64,000 nucleotides of DNA from Limanda limanda (taxonomy: Eukaryota > Chordata > Actinopteri > Pleuronectiformes > Pleuronectidae): positions 7,113,886 to 7,177,885 of the forward strand of contig NC_083651.1 of assembly GCF_963576545.1 (NCBI RefSeq), given 5' to 3'. Positions 53,143-64,000 of this stretch are shown piece after piece. Below the pieces are notes generated by a model. The model made no database searches. It had not been told where the DNA came from and saw only the letters and a program-made list of their open reading frames with translations. A program made the position numbers and the translations under genes. How positions within the stretch are numbered: position 1 is the stretch's first letter; each line of letters starts with the position of its first letter.

Positions 53143-54119
53143 ATTCACCACAACGGGACCCGACAAATAATTTCATGTAATGTGATATTCAACAGCTATT
53201 ATAAAACAGCTGCCAACTTCTCACCATATAGCATACACAGGGTCAGGGGTTCTCTGGGGTTTCCACTGGGGTTTACCTCTGAGCAGGGCTGGACGGGGCC
53301 ACTCTGTCAGCGTGATTGACAGCTGGGCCTCACGCTTATAAACTTTAATGGCTCTTGTCAGGATACTTCAGGGGCCCCCACCTGGCAGGTAGTGCAAACA
53401 CACATATGCACACACACACATGCACGTGCACTTTACACAAGCATACATTTGTCTGCCACTTCATCCACAGCAATATTTCTGTTGGCTGAGATTGTGGTCA
53501 TGGCTGTGCCTGGACTTCTGCATCTTCATACCCTGGATGTGCAGCAGACTTTGAAAGAGAAGTGTCCTCCGAGGGTGATTTGCTGTCATGGCGTTGACAG
53601 ATTTCTGAGGAAGTGTATTTTTCTTTGTGTGACACCGCCGCCCGGGCGCACAGGGTCCGAGCCAGCAGAGCTGAGACACCATGGAAAAGCCATGAGCTGA
53701 GATCGAGGAATGTGCCCCGGTAAAAAACATTCCTGAGGGAGGCTGAAACCAAAACAGTGGAAAGAGGAGGAATTCCACTTGTTCAGCAAAAGAAAAAGTG
53801 CACAAGCCGTCCATTGTTTACTGTTGTGTGTCCATGTGCATGTGTTGCCGGTCAGTAAAACCGGTTGATTATGTTATGCTAACTGAACGAGGTAATGACG
53901 TGCGTTGTGCAGAGCAGGTGACCTCTTTGGAAAGGGGGGGGTGTAGGTTTGCCTTGTAGTCAGGGGGTGGAGTGGAACAGTCAGACCCAAGGGGGGGAGG
54001 GGCAGGTGAAGTCGAGCGTCGTACTGTAACTGGAGTGTAAACACGCTGAATAACCTCATAGACGTATGGTTACAATTAGCATATTAGCCTGTTGTTTATC
54101 AAATAATTGGTAACAACCA

Positions 54120-54760
54120 CGGTTCAAGCTGGGCCAACATCTGTTTGCGAGCAATCATCAATTAGTCCCAGGTTCAGAGTTGACTGGTGGAGCCGCCAAT
54201 GCATCATTCATGAGCTGTTTCAGCGGAGAGACTTGACGATTACGCACTACAGCGGTGAGGGCGAATACAAGAGCCTGTAAAGTCCATTCAACAATTTTCA
54301 TCCTCCCCTCTTTCCCAGCTAATTTGAGCTGTTTTCAAAGGAAACCTAACGCTCATTATGGCAGCGCTCGTCTCAACCTGCCAATAAAAGCTCAGATATA
54401 TTTCTCACACTGGCGGAGCAGTAAAACACTGGAAGTACGAGCTACACAGGAGGTGAGAGGATGTAAGGAACGCTTTAAGGATGTTTTGGCCCCAGTGTGG
54501 AAGCTGCCAAAATCTGCCTTGTAAAGACGGCCTTACAATAAAAGCTCTGCGCACAGGATAAACAAATGAGATAATGGTGGTTTCTTAATCATTTTTATTG
54601 GCTCTTATTGCTTTGCTGACATAATTTACCTTTCATTTTTAATACCCATCTCATCTGTGAGACCCGACTCTGACCTGCTACGGCTTAATTAGGAATCACA
54701 ACCACAATATCAGGATGATTGATGCTTTTCTTAAATTGGTCAATTGCAAGAAAGATTGCA
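54120..54760. promoter_or_regulatory. Candidate conserved enhancer block in an hdac4 intron
   Basis: Repeat-free sequence dense in homeobox and nuclear-factor-like cores: GCAATCATCAATTAGTCCC, CAAATGAGATAATGGTGG, TTAATCATTTTTATTGGC, CGGCTTAATTAGG, GATGATTGATGC. Enhancers of TWIST1 are known to reside in HDAC9 introns, so intragenic enhancers of twist would be expected in the paralogous position. Conservation is not tested. Confidence 0.3.
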
Positions 54761-56768
54761 TTCATCCTCTGCTGACTCCTCTGTCTCACACTCACTCACA
54801 CACAGTGACACACTAAGACTTGGTGGTATATACTGTACCATTCTACCCATATTTTAGGGTTTTATGCTAAAGTTAGATCAGAGATTTATGTTACGGTGAC
54901 GTCTTGGATTCTGGACCCATCCAGACGATACAAACCCCCCCAGGCAAGTTTGAAGCTTCATAAACAAAAGCACAGCTGACCGGCTAATCCAGCTGTGGTC
55001 CCATGCCTGAGCCTATTCATTCGCTCCATTAACAAACCCAGCCAACACACACAGAGACACACACACACACACGCGTAGGCCTGTGCATAAACTAAAATAT
55101 ACCACCTGGAGAAAATTGGCTCAGGAAACACTCAAAGTTGTTGGCCACTTGTTGCCCAGGTTTGCTTTTGTTGCTAAATCTAGTTGGTGGAGCTAAATCA
55201 CCAGTTTAGGCCTAAGAACTGAATCAAGTCTTGCCTTCAGATTTCTTAACATTTGCCATCCGAGGTCGACTTTGTCAGCAGATGGAGGAAAAAAGAAAAC
55301 ACCAGGCTGTTTTTTCCTTCTCCCTCAGGCTTCGAGCCCCCACTGACATTTTCCAGCGAAATTCCACGTCCATTACAGAGACCTTCGCTGGGATTAGGAT
55401 AAAAACACTAGCTTCCTGCCATTTTGATCTGATCAGGGACATTCTTCTTTCTCTGCTATAAATCATCAAAGCTCCACACGACTGAGAGATCATTACTTGA
55501 GGTATGTCGCAATCTAGAAAATGTAATTCTAATCACGAAGAATAGTCCCGCTATACAATATTAAACTCATCCAGAACGGGTTTAGACTATGAAGACACTC
55601 ATAGTTTCCTCCTTCCCGACTTAAAATTATTACGGTTTCCCTTTCCTATCTGATTTGTAGACCCAGGCTGACCCTGGTGATAGAGGTGCGAGGGCAACCA
55701 CTTTCAGATGTGTACCAGAGACAGGGGCCCCGGGTGAGAAGGTGAGAGGCGTGTCCTGCAGAGCCAGGGCAATTGATGCTCCCCGCCTCCTGCCGTCTTT
55801 CAAATGTTCAGCTCCCCGTGGCACCCATCCAGTGACCTCCCTCCAAACCCCTGCTGAGGCCGCGGCTCTGCAGGCTGCTGAAACCTAAGACGCAAACCCC
55901 CTGATCTGAATCATTATTTCTGCAGCAGGGCGTTGTTGTGTGCATGGAGAGTGTCCTTCAAACTGCGAGTCCAAACCTCTGTGAGGGGAAAAGGCATCCG
56001 CCCTGCTGAGATGTCCTTGAATTCCTGAAACCTTACCAGCTGTAATGACAGTTTTATGCAGCTTTGAGTCATTGGTGGGCAAAGTTCAGGTAAATAGAGT
56101 TAACTTATTAGATAAAGTCTCTAGTTTGTGCAAACCTTGATCAGATTAGCAGAGCTGTTTCTTGGTTTTTTGACAGATTTGGCACATTGCAAAAAAGTTC
56201 CATGTAGAACTTGAACTAAGCCAAACAGCGGTTCAACTATCTGTGATGGTCAGGGCCTGGTTGGTTGCACTGACCAAGTTTTACTGATGCGATCCTATTT
56301 TATTGTTCAGTTTGTTTTGCTCTTGCTCCAAGATCCACATGGAAAAAGGCCATGTGGTTTTTTTTTTACGATTCCAAGAACTCATTTATAGCTCAAGCTG
56401 TCTGGAGGGGCTGGAACCAAAGGCCCGGGGGATGACCAGATACCATCTTCAATGAGGCAGATACAGATATTAACATTGTACATATTTGAAAATAATGTTG
56501 GCCAAAGAAATTAACTTATTTAATATTTGTTAATTAAAGTGTGAATGCTTAATTTTTTTTGCATTTTTACACCAAATGCCTTTAAGATGCCATCGATCTC
56601 AAATGAAAACAAATGAACAACCGAGTGTTCCAACACTTTTCCCGATGACGTGGTGCATTTTGATTTTCATTAGACCATTACACTGTTAAACCACATCGTG
56701 ATAAATACAAGCATTCAGGCCACTAGTCTCATCTAGAATTTAGAATCTAGAGGATAATGGCTTTAGCA

Positions 56769-56925
56769 GGAACAGGGGCCTGTACTATGAAGCAGGATTT
56801 TGTGATTATCGGGGGTCACTTCAGGTTCAGTTCAGAGTTTTCAGTCCGATGACGCTCGCTCACTTCTTATTGGGTAAATCACCATGGTAACTTATGCTGA
56901 ACAGCTAAACCTGCTCTGAAACAGC
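56769..56925. mobile_element. MITE-like repeat ('GGGGCCTGTACTATGAAGCAGG')
   Basis: The left end GGGGCCTGTACTATGAAGCAGGATTTTG and the internal 'ACCATGGTAACTTATGCTGAACAGCTAAACCTGCTC' resemble a widespread vertebrate DNA-transposon family. The right end is degraded. Confidence 0.45.
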
Positions 56926-58019
56926 TGAACACACGCGCACAATAAATTCACCCAAGAAATTAACTTCAAGTGGCATCTCGGACATTAAATATCTACACAC
57001 AGGTCACTAGTTCTTAAAAGATCCACAGGTGAACTTGAAACCAGCAAATTCTCCTCCACAAACAACAAGTCACATCGACTTCTCTTCCCCTGAAACTCTG
57101 TAATCTCCACCCTGCACCACAATTAAGTCCTTTAACAGTAAAACCCTGATATATCTTGGGACGCATATTCTCTGCGGAGAAAACTAGCGTGAGAGAATCT
57201 GTCCAAAAAAGCACTCCAGCTTGTTCGTTAGCTGGAAGAAAAGCGTGCGCGGCTGTGACAAGCAGCTTTTCTGTTGTGCGCCATGAATCACACAGCGAGC
57301 CAATGTTTGTTCAATTCCACGGCCCAACCTACACACTCCCACAATTAACCTTCTGCCTGGAAATCCTCTCGCTCTGACGTAATAGAGCGTGTGTGTGTGG
57401 TGTTGACTTCCCAGACAGAGCGTGTGTAAGAGAACATTAGACAAGATGGTTTGGGCTCAGATGAAAAAGTGCTGTTGTTGAAGGAAGTACACAACCCCTC
57501 TCTGTATCAGGGGATGCAAATGTCAAAGTGGATTGACTTATACAATGTAAAGGAAAGTGGAAGTTTCCTGGCTTCAGAAGATGAAGAAATCAGAAAACTC
57601 TTATTATAAATGTATCTTCACTTATGTGCAGTTTGTTCACTTTTAAAGTCAAGGTATTCTGAGCTTACATCCATATTACAACTCGTTCATTTGAAAATGC
57701 ATCAGTCCTGCTACGGATACAGCTGGCGTAAACACAAAAATGACTTGTAAAAAAAAGGTCAACATCCATTAAATCATCAACATAATTGCCTTTACAAGAC
57801 ATTTGCCTAGATTGAATATAAATTCATGGTAATACTCTCAGATTATATTCTCTTTTCGAGCCATTTAAGGTGTATGTAACGCAGCTCAGCAGATTTAATC
57901 CACGAGTCCCCGTGTATCTGCTGAATCTCTGTACCTCGCTGAAGGTTATTTTGAGAGTAATGCGTGAGGACGCTTTGACGGTAATTTATCCCTCCTCCTC
58001 CTCCCGGCTCTCGTCTTAC

Positions 58020-58153
58020 CTCATTGCCAAGCAGAGCAGAGACGCAGGCTTCGGAGGCATCACATATGGCTGTGAGGTCGTGACCCCCCTCCAGGGCAAG
58101 CACCACCCGACCGCCTGCCAGACCCATCAGCTGCCTGGTCAGGTAGCCAAAGC
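58020..58153 (-). CDS. hdac4: Class IIa histone deacetylase (hdac4-like), catalytic-domain exon with EGGHDL motif
   Basis: 134 nt, acceptor GTGTACAG, donor GAG|GTAAGA. GC completes a Cys codon split with the exon before; then 44 codons [15 protein letters not shown]...LLGNE. It carries [20 protein letters not shown]. The His in EGGHDL stands where class I HDACs have the catalytic Tyr. This is the diagnostic class IIa change that makes these enzymes very weak on acetyl-lysine and mainly co-repressor scaffolds for MEF2 targets. [14 protein letters not shown] is HDAC4-like; HDAC9 has FGHLTKQLMTLADGR. Confidence 0.96.
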
Positions 58154-58393
58154 CTGTACACACAGGAAATGGCAGAAGAGAAAAAGGTAAGAAAGAGAGG
58201 AAGGGGGGAGTTGAAGGAGGGAGGGAGGGAGGGAGGGAGGGAGGGAGGGAGGGAGAAAAAGAATGAGATGAGGGAACACTGCCCTTAGAGCTCTGACTTC
58301 CTTTTTGGATATTGATCAAAGAAAAAAAAAGGGAGAAATGGGGGTTTGAGCGTGCATGAAGGAAGGGGTGACTGCATCAGAGAGAGGGAGAGA

Positions 58394-58428
<35 letters not shown>

Positions 58429-58935
58429 CACTGTGGATTTACTGGAGGCCAAAAAACAAGCCTGGTTTAATTTTAATAAATACGGCTTTGGGTTTTCGGC
58501 CTGCTCTCAGCCTTTCATCTTTGTTTTTCAGGAGGAGGGGGAGTTTGAATATATGCATTCAACCATACTTTCTTCTCCCCTGAATTCTAAACCTCTTCCT
58601 CCAATCCTCTCTAAACCACCCGTATAACTCCCTTCACGACCAAAGACTCCCGCTTTTATTTGAGATCTGTAGAAGGTTCTAGAAAAGCTCTTTGCTGGCA
58701 CGCCAGGGTCTCGATCTGAATACACAAGTCAGCTGCACAAAATAAACGTGAGGTGTGTAGGTTTGAACATACAGTGTTGGAGTCATATTCCACATGTAGA
58801 GGGCACGGATTAAAATGTGCATGCACGATCAAGCTCTTGAATATGGAACAGCCTTAAACGTTTCTTTCTACAAGTCATTGTATGGTTCAGAAAACACAGA
58901 GAGTAATTAAGTGGATAGCTGCGGTCGGCACTTAC
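58154..58935 (-). other. hdac4 intron, 782 bp
   Basis: Bounded by a GTAAGT donor and a TGTACAG acceptor. Contains a (GGGA)n run (58211-58255) and (GA)n (58380-58425). Confidence 0.88.
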
Positions 58936-59054
58936 ATTTGGCCGTGAGCTTGTATCCTCCCAGGGGGGGGGCGTGTCCGTCCACCGCATCAAAGCCTGAA
59001 GACACCAGGACCACGTCTGGGGCAAACTCGTTGGCAATCGGCAGAACCACCGTC
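58936..59054 (-). CDS. hdac4: Class IIa histone deacetylase (hdac4-like), catalytic-domain exon with GFDA zinc ligand
   Basis: 119 nt, acceptor GGTTATTCCAG, donor AAAT|GTAAGT. The first G completes an Arg codon; then 39 codons [20 protein letters not shown]... to GGYKLTAK, and the final T begins Cys. [10 protein letters not shown] contains the Asp that is one of the three zinc ligands (equivalent to human HDAC4 Asp934). [16 protein letters not shown] is as in HDAC4; [14 protein letters not shown] is partly HDAC9-like, so the paralogue call rests on the sum of exons. Exons further upstream (the rest of the deacetylase domain, the MEF2-binding and coiled-coil N-terminus) are not in the window. 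Confidence 0.95.
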
Positions 59055-60159
59055 CTGGAATAACCAACAGGAAAAAATAACATCAACAAACTGGTGTATT
59101 TATGGTGAAGGCTGTGATGGAGAGGGGGGTTTGATGCATTTGGTTTTTGAGCTTGCTACCTTCCACATGCAGAGCTACTTTAAACATTCAGAGTCAAAAC
59201 CACTAAGAACACAGAAAGTTTGGTGATTAGGATTTGGTTAAATGTTTCTATTCACTTGGGAAACGTGGTCTCTCTGGTTGGACCCCCCTGTATTCTGAAG
59301 GGTTAAAGTGCTGGTTTGAATTCTGAAGTGTTACCCACCCAATTAGTTTGTATGTACAGTATGTGAGCGGCAGACAAAATGACCACTGACGTGAAACCTT
59401 TGAAATCTCGTAGGAAGCAATACAGTAGACCAAAAGATGCTTAAGTAAAACAGAGAAATGGAAGGACATAGTAAACTGCATGTGTGTGCTTAGTATGTGG
59501 GATATTTCCAACACTGGATGGGTGTGGTGAGTGAAAGATGTTTGTGTGTGACCTTCGTCTGACACACAGCTGCAATGTGTCATACACAGAAATCATATCA
59601 ACAGTGGGATACAGTTCAGTGATTCACTGCAAGTTGTGGTTGGAAAATCCACTCTGGTTTATATGGTGTTCCTGTTTATAAAAATAAACAAAGTGCCGTT
59701 CACATATACAATACTGAGACAGTTTTTACACAGAAAGATGAGATCAGATCACATAAAATTAGATGTTTATTGTTTCGGTTTCATTTTGATTTAAAGAGTT
59801 GGGCAACAATGTTTTTAATGACCAAACTATTCAAATTAAGAAGCAGGTATTTTATGGACTGCAAATAACGAAAGCGTTTAAGTTTAACCTTCTGTAAGGG
59901 TGTCTATGAATTAGGAATCCTTAATATTGAATAACTGAATCCTCTAGACTATCAAACTAGGGTTAACACTTGCTTACTTGACTTGAATAAAGGGATAGTG
60001 ATTTAGGATGTCTCACTCGGTTCATAAATAGTTGGACTTCCCAGATGGCAAAACAAGAGCCTCTCTCTGATTTCGCTGTGGGATTTCAGGTTCGACACAG
60101 GAATTCTCTGATGTGTGATCTTGGCTATTTGGGCAAGTTGTGTGTTGGTGAGGTCTGTG

Positions 60160-60225
60160 AGTGACAGAGCACCACAGGGTTCCGTCCTCGGTCCCCTGTA
60201 CTTTGCAGACCTCAAGAACACGGTT
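60160..60225 (+). pseudogene. Reverse-transcriptase motif scrap (LINE remnant)
   Basis: One frame reads SDRAPQGSVLGPLYF, close to the (G)VPQGSVLGPLLF motif of non-LTR reverse transcriptases. Nothing else of the domain survives around it, so it may be a very old LINE fragment or chance. Confidence 0.35.
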
Positions 60226-60767
60226 CTGGTTTGCCGGCTGTGGGTGAGCGGCGTGCCCTGAACTCCGGAGGCCACCGTTTTTTCCCCCATCTCTCGTTCA
60301 CCACCAAATTATAACCCTCAACTGTGCACGCCACGCCCCCCCCTCACGCCACAACACAACACTCATGCGTACACACAGCTGTCTGAGGGAGAGGCTGGAA
60401 GGTAGTAATAGGACCTCTCTGGTAGTCCGAGACAGTGAGGATACACGGAGTGCGTGCGTCACTGTGTGTTAGTTTGCATCTGGCAACGATTCAGGAGATA
60501 ACGTCATGCACAGAGGATGAAGGAGAGAGATGGAGAGACAGAGAGAAGGAAGATGAAAGAAGACGAGAGCGAAAGAGTCTGGAAAGAGAACAAGGACTAC
60601 AACCGAGCGAGTAAACACGTCAGTGAAGAGTGGACGAGAGAAAATAAATCAGCAAGTGTAAACAACTCAAGCCCATTCATGTGAAGGCAACCAAACAAGT
60701 AGATGAAAAATTAACAACTATTCTGTTTAGATTGGATCTCCCTTATTCTCCAACTACTCAGTAACTT

Positions 60768-60798
<31 letters not shown>

Positions 60799-61049
60799 GC
60801 CTTGGCCCATTAACATTAGGGCCATAAAAGACCCCACACTAAAGGGAGTTGGCCGCAGGCGCTTATGTGGGCCGGCACACTCCGCAGAGGGAAACCTTGA
60901 CTGCCAAGGATACTTAAAACCACTGGAGGCTCTGCCGCGCCCCCTTCCTCCAACCATGAACACAAACAGGGACAGTTCTGGTCACAGTGATGAAAACTGC
61001 TGGTGTCATCAGTTCCAGCCCTCCCCCCCTCCTGGAAAAATACCCTGAC

Positions 61050-61215
61050 ATTTATTGAAATAAAAAAAGGCTAGTTATCAATTAGCCAACTGGCGTGAAG
61101 GGAAGGTAGTGGCTCTGAGGGAGACTAATTGGGTGTGAATCAGAGGCTATGAATGCGGAGATGAAACAAGTGTTTTGCTAATCAAGGGAGGGGAGAGTTT
61201 ATGACCGAGCCGCGA
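61050..61215. promoter_or_regulatory. Candidate conserved non-coding element in an hdac4 intron
   Basis: Repeat-free block with TAGTTATCAATTAGCCAACTGG, GAGACTAATTGGGTG and TTTGCTAATCAAGGG, a cluster of homeobox/SOX-type cores. Offered as a candidate only. Confidence 0.28.
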
Positions 61216-61468
61216 GCTGTGGGACATCCTGAGCCCAGAGGTCGGCTGAATGCTGCTGTGAACTACTTGGATAAGCATGCGGTGTAAACTTTTGTTTGGT
61301 GTTGTTTAGTTTACCTAGCAACAGGTGTGCAAGTGTCTGCTAATGAGAGATCGTGTGTGTGCGTGTTGTGTATTGCTGTTTATTAGATTGGGGGACTTGT
61401 AGGAAAAAGAAGCAGAATTTAAATCAATACAGCAATGGTCAAGCTACAAATACACCAGTTTCTACACA

Positions 61469-61560
61469 TGGCAGCTGCGGCTCAGGAGGTAGAGCGGACA
61501 ATCCACTAACCAGCGGGCCAGTGACTACTCTACTGTACTTTAAGGTACTTTGGGTGGTAA
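61469..61560 (+). mobile_element. SINE family B, copy 3
   Basis: 'GGCAGCTGCGGCTCAGGAGGTAGAGCGGACAATCCACTAACCAGCGGG' matches the tRNA-like head of copies 1 and 2. It then jumps to the 3' end 'CTTTAAGGTACTTTGGG', so the middle is deleted. Confidence 0.7.
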
Positions 61561-61940
61561 TAAAGACCAGGTAAGCATTAAATTAATACAGACCATTTAC
61601 CAGATGACACCAAGTGGGTTATTGTCTCAGACTTAAGAAAGCTCCTCCAGAGGGTTTGACTCAAATCATGTCAGAATGGGATGTGTAAGACTCAGAGAGT
61701 TTGGACTCACGTCTCTATCAGAGGTTGTGTAGTACATTATGCTCAGAATTTGAAGTCGAGTGTGAATTAACATTCTATTATTAAAGTTACAGGAATTGAT
61801 GCTGAAGCTGAGTCAAACAAGAGTCATCAGGAGATGACATATCCCCCTGGAACCCACTTGAGAGAGCAGATGATTTAGTGCTGACTCATGTGTGTCACTT
61901 GTTTTTTACAGCATTGGGGGAAATTGTGCGTCAATACATT

Positions 61941-62120
61941 TATTACCTCCCTGCGACCCCGCCTGTTTGTTTGTATGTGAGTAGGATTATGCAATAACTG
62001 AGTGGATTTCTGTGAAACGTTGTGGAAGGATGAGGAAAGGGCCAAGACAGAACTCATTAAATGTTCAGGCAGATCTGGACAAATGGGGAAATCCAGGATC
62101 TTTAACATAAAGGGCCATCA
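61941..62120 (+). mobile_element. Dispersed repeat ('ACCTCC...GGATTATGCAATAACTGAG' family), copy 2
   Basis: Same module order as 16478-16690. It preserves parts the first copy lost (AGTAGGATTATGCAATAACTGAGTGGATTTCTGTGAAACG and GGCCAAGACAGAACTCATTAAATG). Confidence 0.62.
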
Positions 62121-62608
62121 TGTTTTTATTTTCACCAATTTCACAGTGAATAATTCATGGTTCTTGATACCAAAATATATCAGGCCTATTTAGGGGTCTG
62201 GTATCTTTGAGCGTGTACAATCTGGTGCAGCCACTATTATGCAGCAGTAATCCACCTCTGCCTCCACAGGGACAAACCCATCAAACTTACTGTATTCTAT
62301 AGAATCCTCAAATCATTAGACTTAACTTCAAGACAACCTTTTCCTCTTGTCTGTCATAAAAACGAATCCTTCTCTTGAATCTCTTCTGATCTTGATGAGT
62401 GCAATTGATTTCAGTTGCAATAGCAAAGGGTCAAACCAAGAGTCAACAGCACTGGAGAGATTCAGCCTCAACCCACTCAGTAAAAGTCTCTTTTAGAAGA
62501 ACATACAGACGTCGTCCTTTAGAGGGAGCAGTGCTCATCAAACCGTTCAACAAAAGGTTAATCCACAGCGCTTCAAGGATTTCCCCCTCCGTTCATAAAA
62601 AAGTAGAG

Positions 62609-62743
<135 letters not shown>

Positions 62744-64000
62744 TAAGAGAGCTAAAACTCACACACGCACACTTACACTTCAAAGCCCTGTCATCTGGCG
62801 CTGCAGAAAGCTGGTTTGAATTAAGTTTAATTCTCCTCCTCTCTCGTCTTTCCAAGTTCATGGCAAGAGATGGAGTGAAAGGAGGAGGAGGTGAGAGTGA
62901 GAGAGAGAGACAGAGAAAGAGAGAGAGAGGGAGAGGGACAGTGCTTCTGGTTTTCATTAGAGCCAATTTTCTTATCTTTTTTCTCTGTGCTTTCTGGAGG
63001 CTCAGACTTGATCCCCTGCAAATGCAACGTGGCACAGGCCAGTGGAGGAATGGTAAGGAACCGGCTGCAAGGCACGCATCCCCTCCACAAAGAGAGAGAG
63101 GGAGGGAGGAGAGGACCACGACACACAGATGAACAATGAGATTGAAAGAGAGAGAGAGAGAGATAGAGGGAGGGAGGGAGGATTTGTGTATCAGGTGTCT
63201 GTCCACATGAGGTTTGACATGTATAAGCACTGATACACCCTCATATGAATCTGAGCCTGGTCCTGTATTGTATTTAGAATGTGCATGTGTGTGTGTTAGT
63301 GGCAAGACATCAGCCTCGGAGGAGTAATGACGCCAGGTTCTGGAACAATACACACCCAAACAAACTGTAGCTTTCCCTCACTTTACATTTTTGGACCTTT
63401 TCCATAATGCAAAGAACACTGATTTAATAACCTACAATTACACAAACAGAACACACAGCCGCCGCGGCACAGGCCTCTTCACATGCATCTCTGGTCAGAT
63501 GCAGGCGTGCACCCCTGAACAAACATACACATCACAAAACTGAAATAAAAGAGTGGTTCCAGATTTTTTAATGCTAAAAGTGCATTACGGATTAAGTTAA
63601 ATATTCAGTGATCGTTGGAAGATGTCCAACAATTCCCTTAACAACAGTTTAAAGGCCAATCCATCAGTTTTACACAAATTCATTTAAAAGGTGTTTACAT
63701 ATTATTAAGTATGTGTTACTGGTCAGTAGTATTTATTATACATAAATAATACTCTTGTTTGTGTATTATCATTTAAGTGAATAGGAAAGTAGTAGCAGAG
63801 TTATGGACACAAATATTGATGTTCAAAAATAGTATACCATGAGGCAAGCTGCACTAGCTATGGGCTTCAGTGATGGATCATATATAATGTCTATGGTATG
63901 AAATATATTAACTGGTTGTCATCGGTGCACATGCAGACAGACGGGTGGAGAGAGGAGGATGAGGAGGGGGATGAAAGACTGAAAAGCAGGGAGAGGAAGA

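Overview
The window is vertebrate genomic DNA, almost certainly from a ray-finned (percomorph-like) teleost. It has spliced genes with GT-AG introns, very dense (CA)n, (GA)n and (GATA)n microsatellites, tRNA-derived SINEs with A/B boxes, hAT-type transposons and 5'-truncated LINE tails, and no bacterial-style operons. Most of the 64 kb is non-coding. Only three protein-coding loci can be supported, and each was reconstructed from reading frame, splice sites and family motifs.

Layout. 1-19.6 kb is a gene desert with SINE copies, a ~960-bp GATA/GACA tract and many CA repeats. At 19.9-23.0 kb on + lies a two-exon bHLH gene of the PTF1A/FERD3L (Fer) group. Its second coding exon is only 38 nt, but it completes a very characteristic C-terminal tail. 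Its intron holds a complete non-autonomous hAT element with an 8-bp target-site duplication. 23-34.4 kb is intergenic, with minisatellites and poly-G/C runs. At 34.5-38.8 kb on + lies a Twist-family gene (best read as twist2): a single coding exon behind a 132-bp GA tract, and a probable second exon that is all 3'UTR. 38.8-46 kb is intergenic and contains a decayed hAT BED-finger fragment. From 50.6 kb to the right edge on - are the last five coding exons of a class IIa histone deacetylase (best read as hdac4); the upstream exons lie outside the window. A long 3'UTR probably covers about 46.1-50.6 kb.

Locus identity. Twist and a class IIa HDAC lie tail-to-tail in two vertebrate paralogous blocks, TWIST1-HDAC9 (with FERD3L) and TWIST2-HDAC4. 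The Twist N-terminus (MEE.GSS), its DEMD motif and the HDAC C-terminal half ([28 protein letters not shown]) favour the TWIST2-HDAC4 block. The bHLH gene upstream of twist2 is not canonical FERD3L. It resembles the invertebrate Fer2/HLH-13 type. This suggests an ancestral Fer-Twist-HDAC cluster with different Fer-type genes kept at the two duplicated loci.

The genes probably share a regulatory landscape more than a pathway. Twist is a mesoderm/neural-crest bHLH factor whose enhancers are known, at the TWIST1 locus, to lie inside the neighbouring HDAC introns. Several AT-rich, homeobox-site-rich blocks here (about 18.8, 33.0, 54.6 and 61.1 kb) are candidate conserved enhancers. Exon boundaries are read directly from the sequence. 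Paralogue names, UTR limits and enhancer candidates are inferences.
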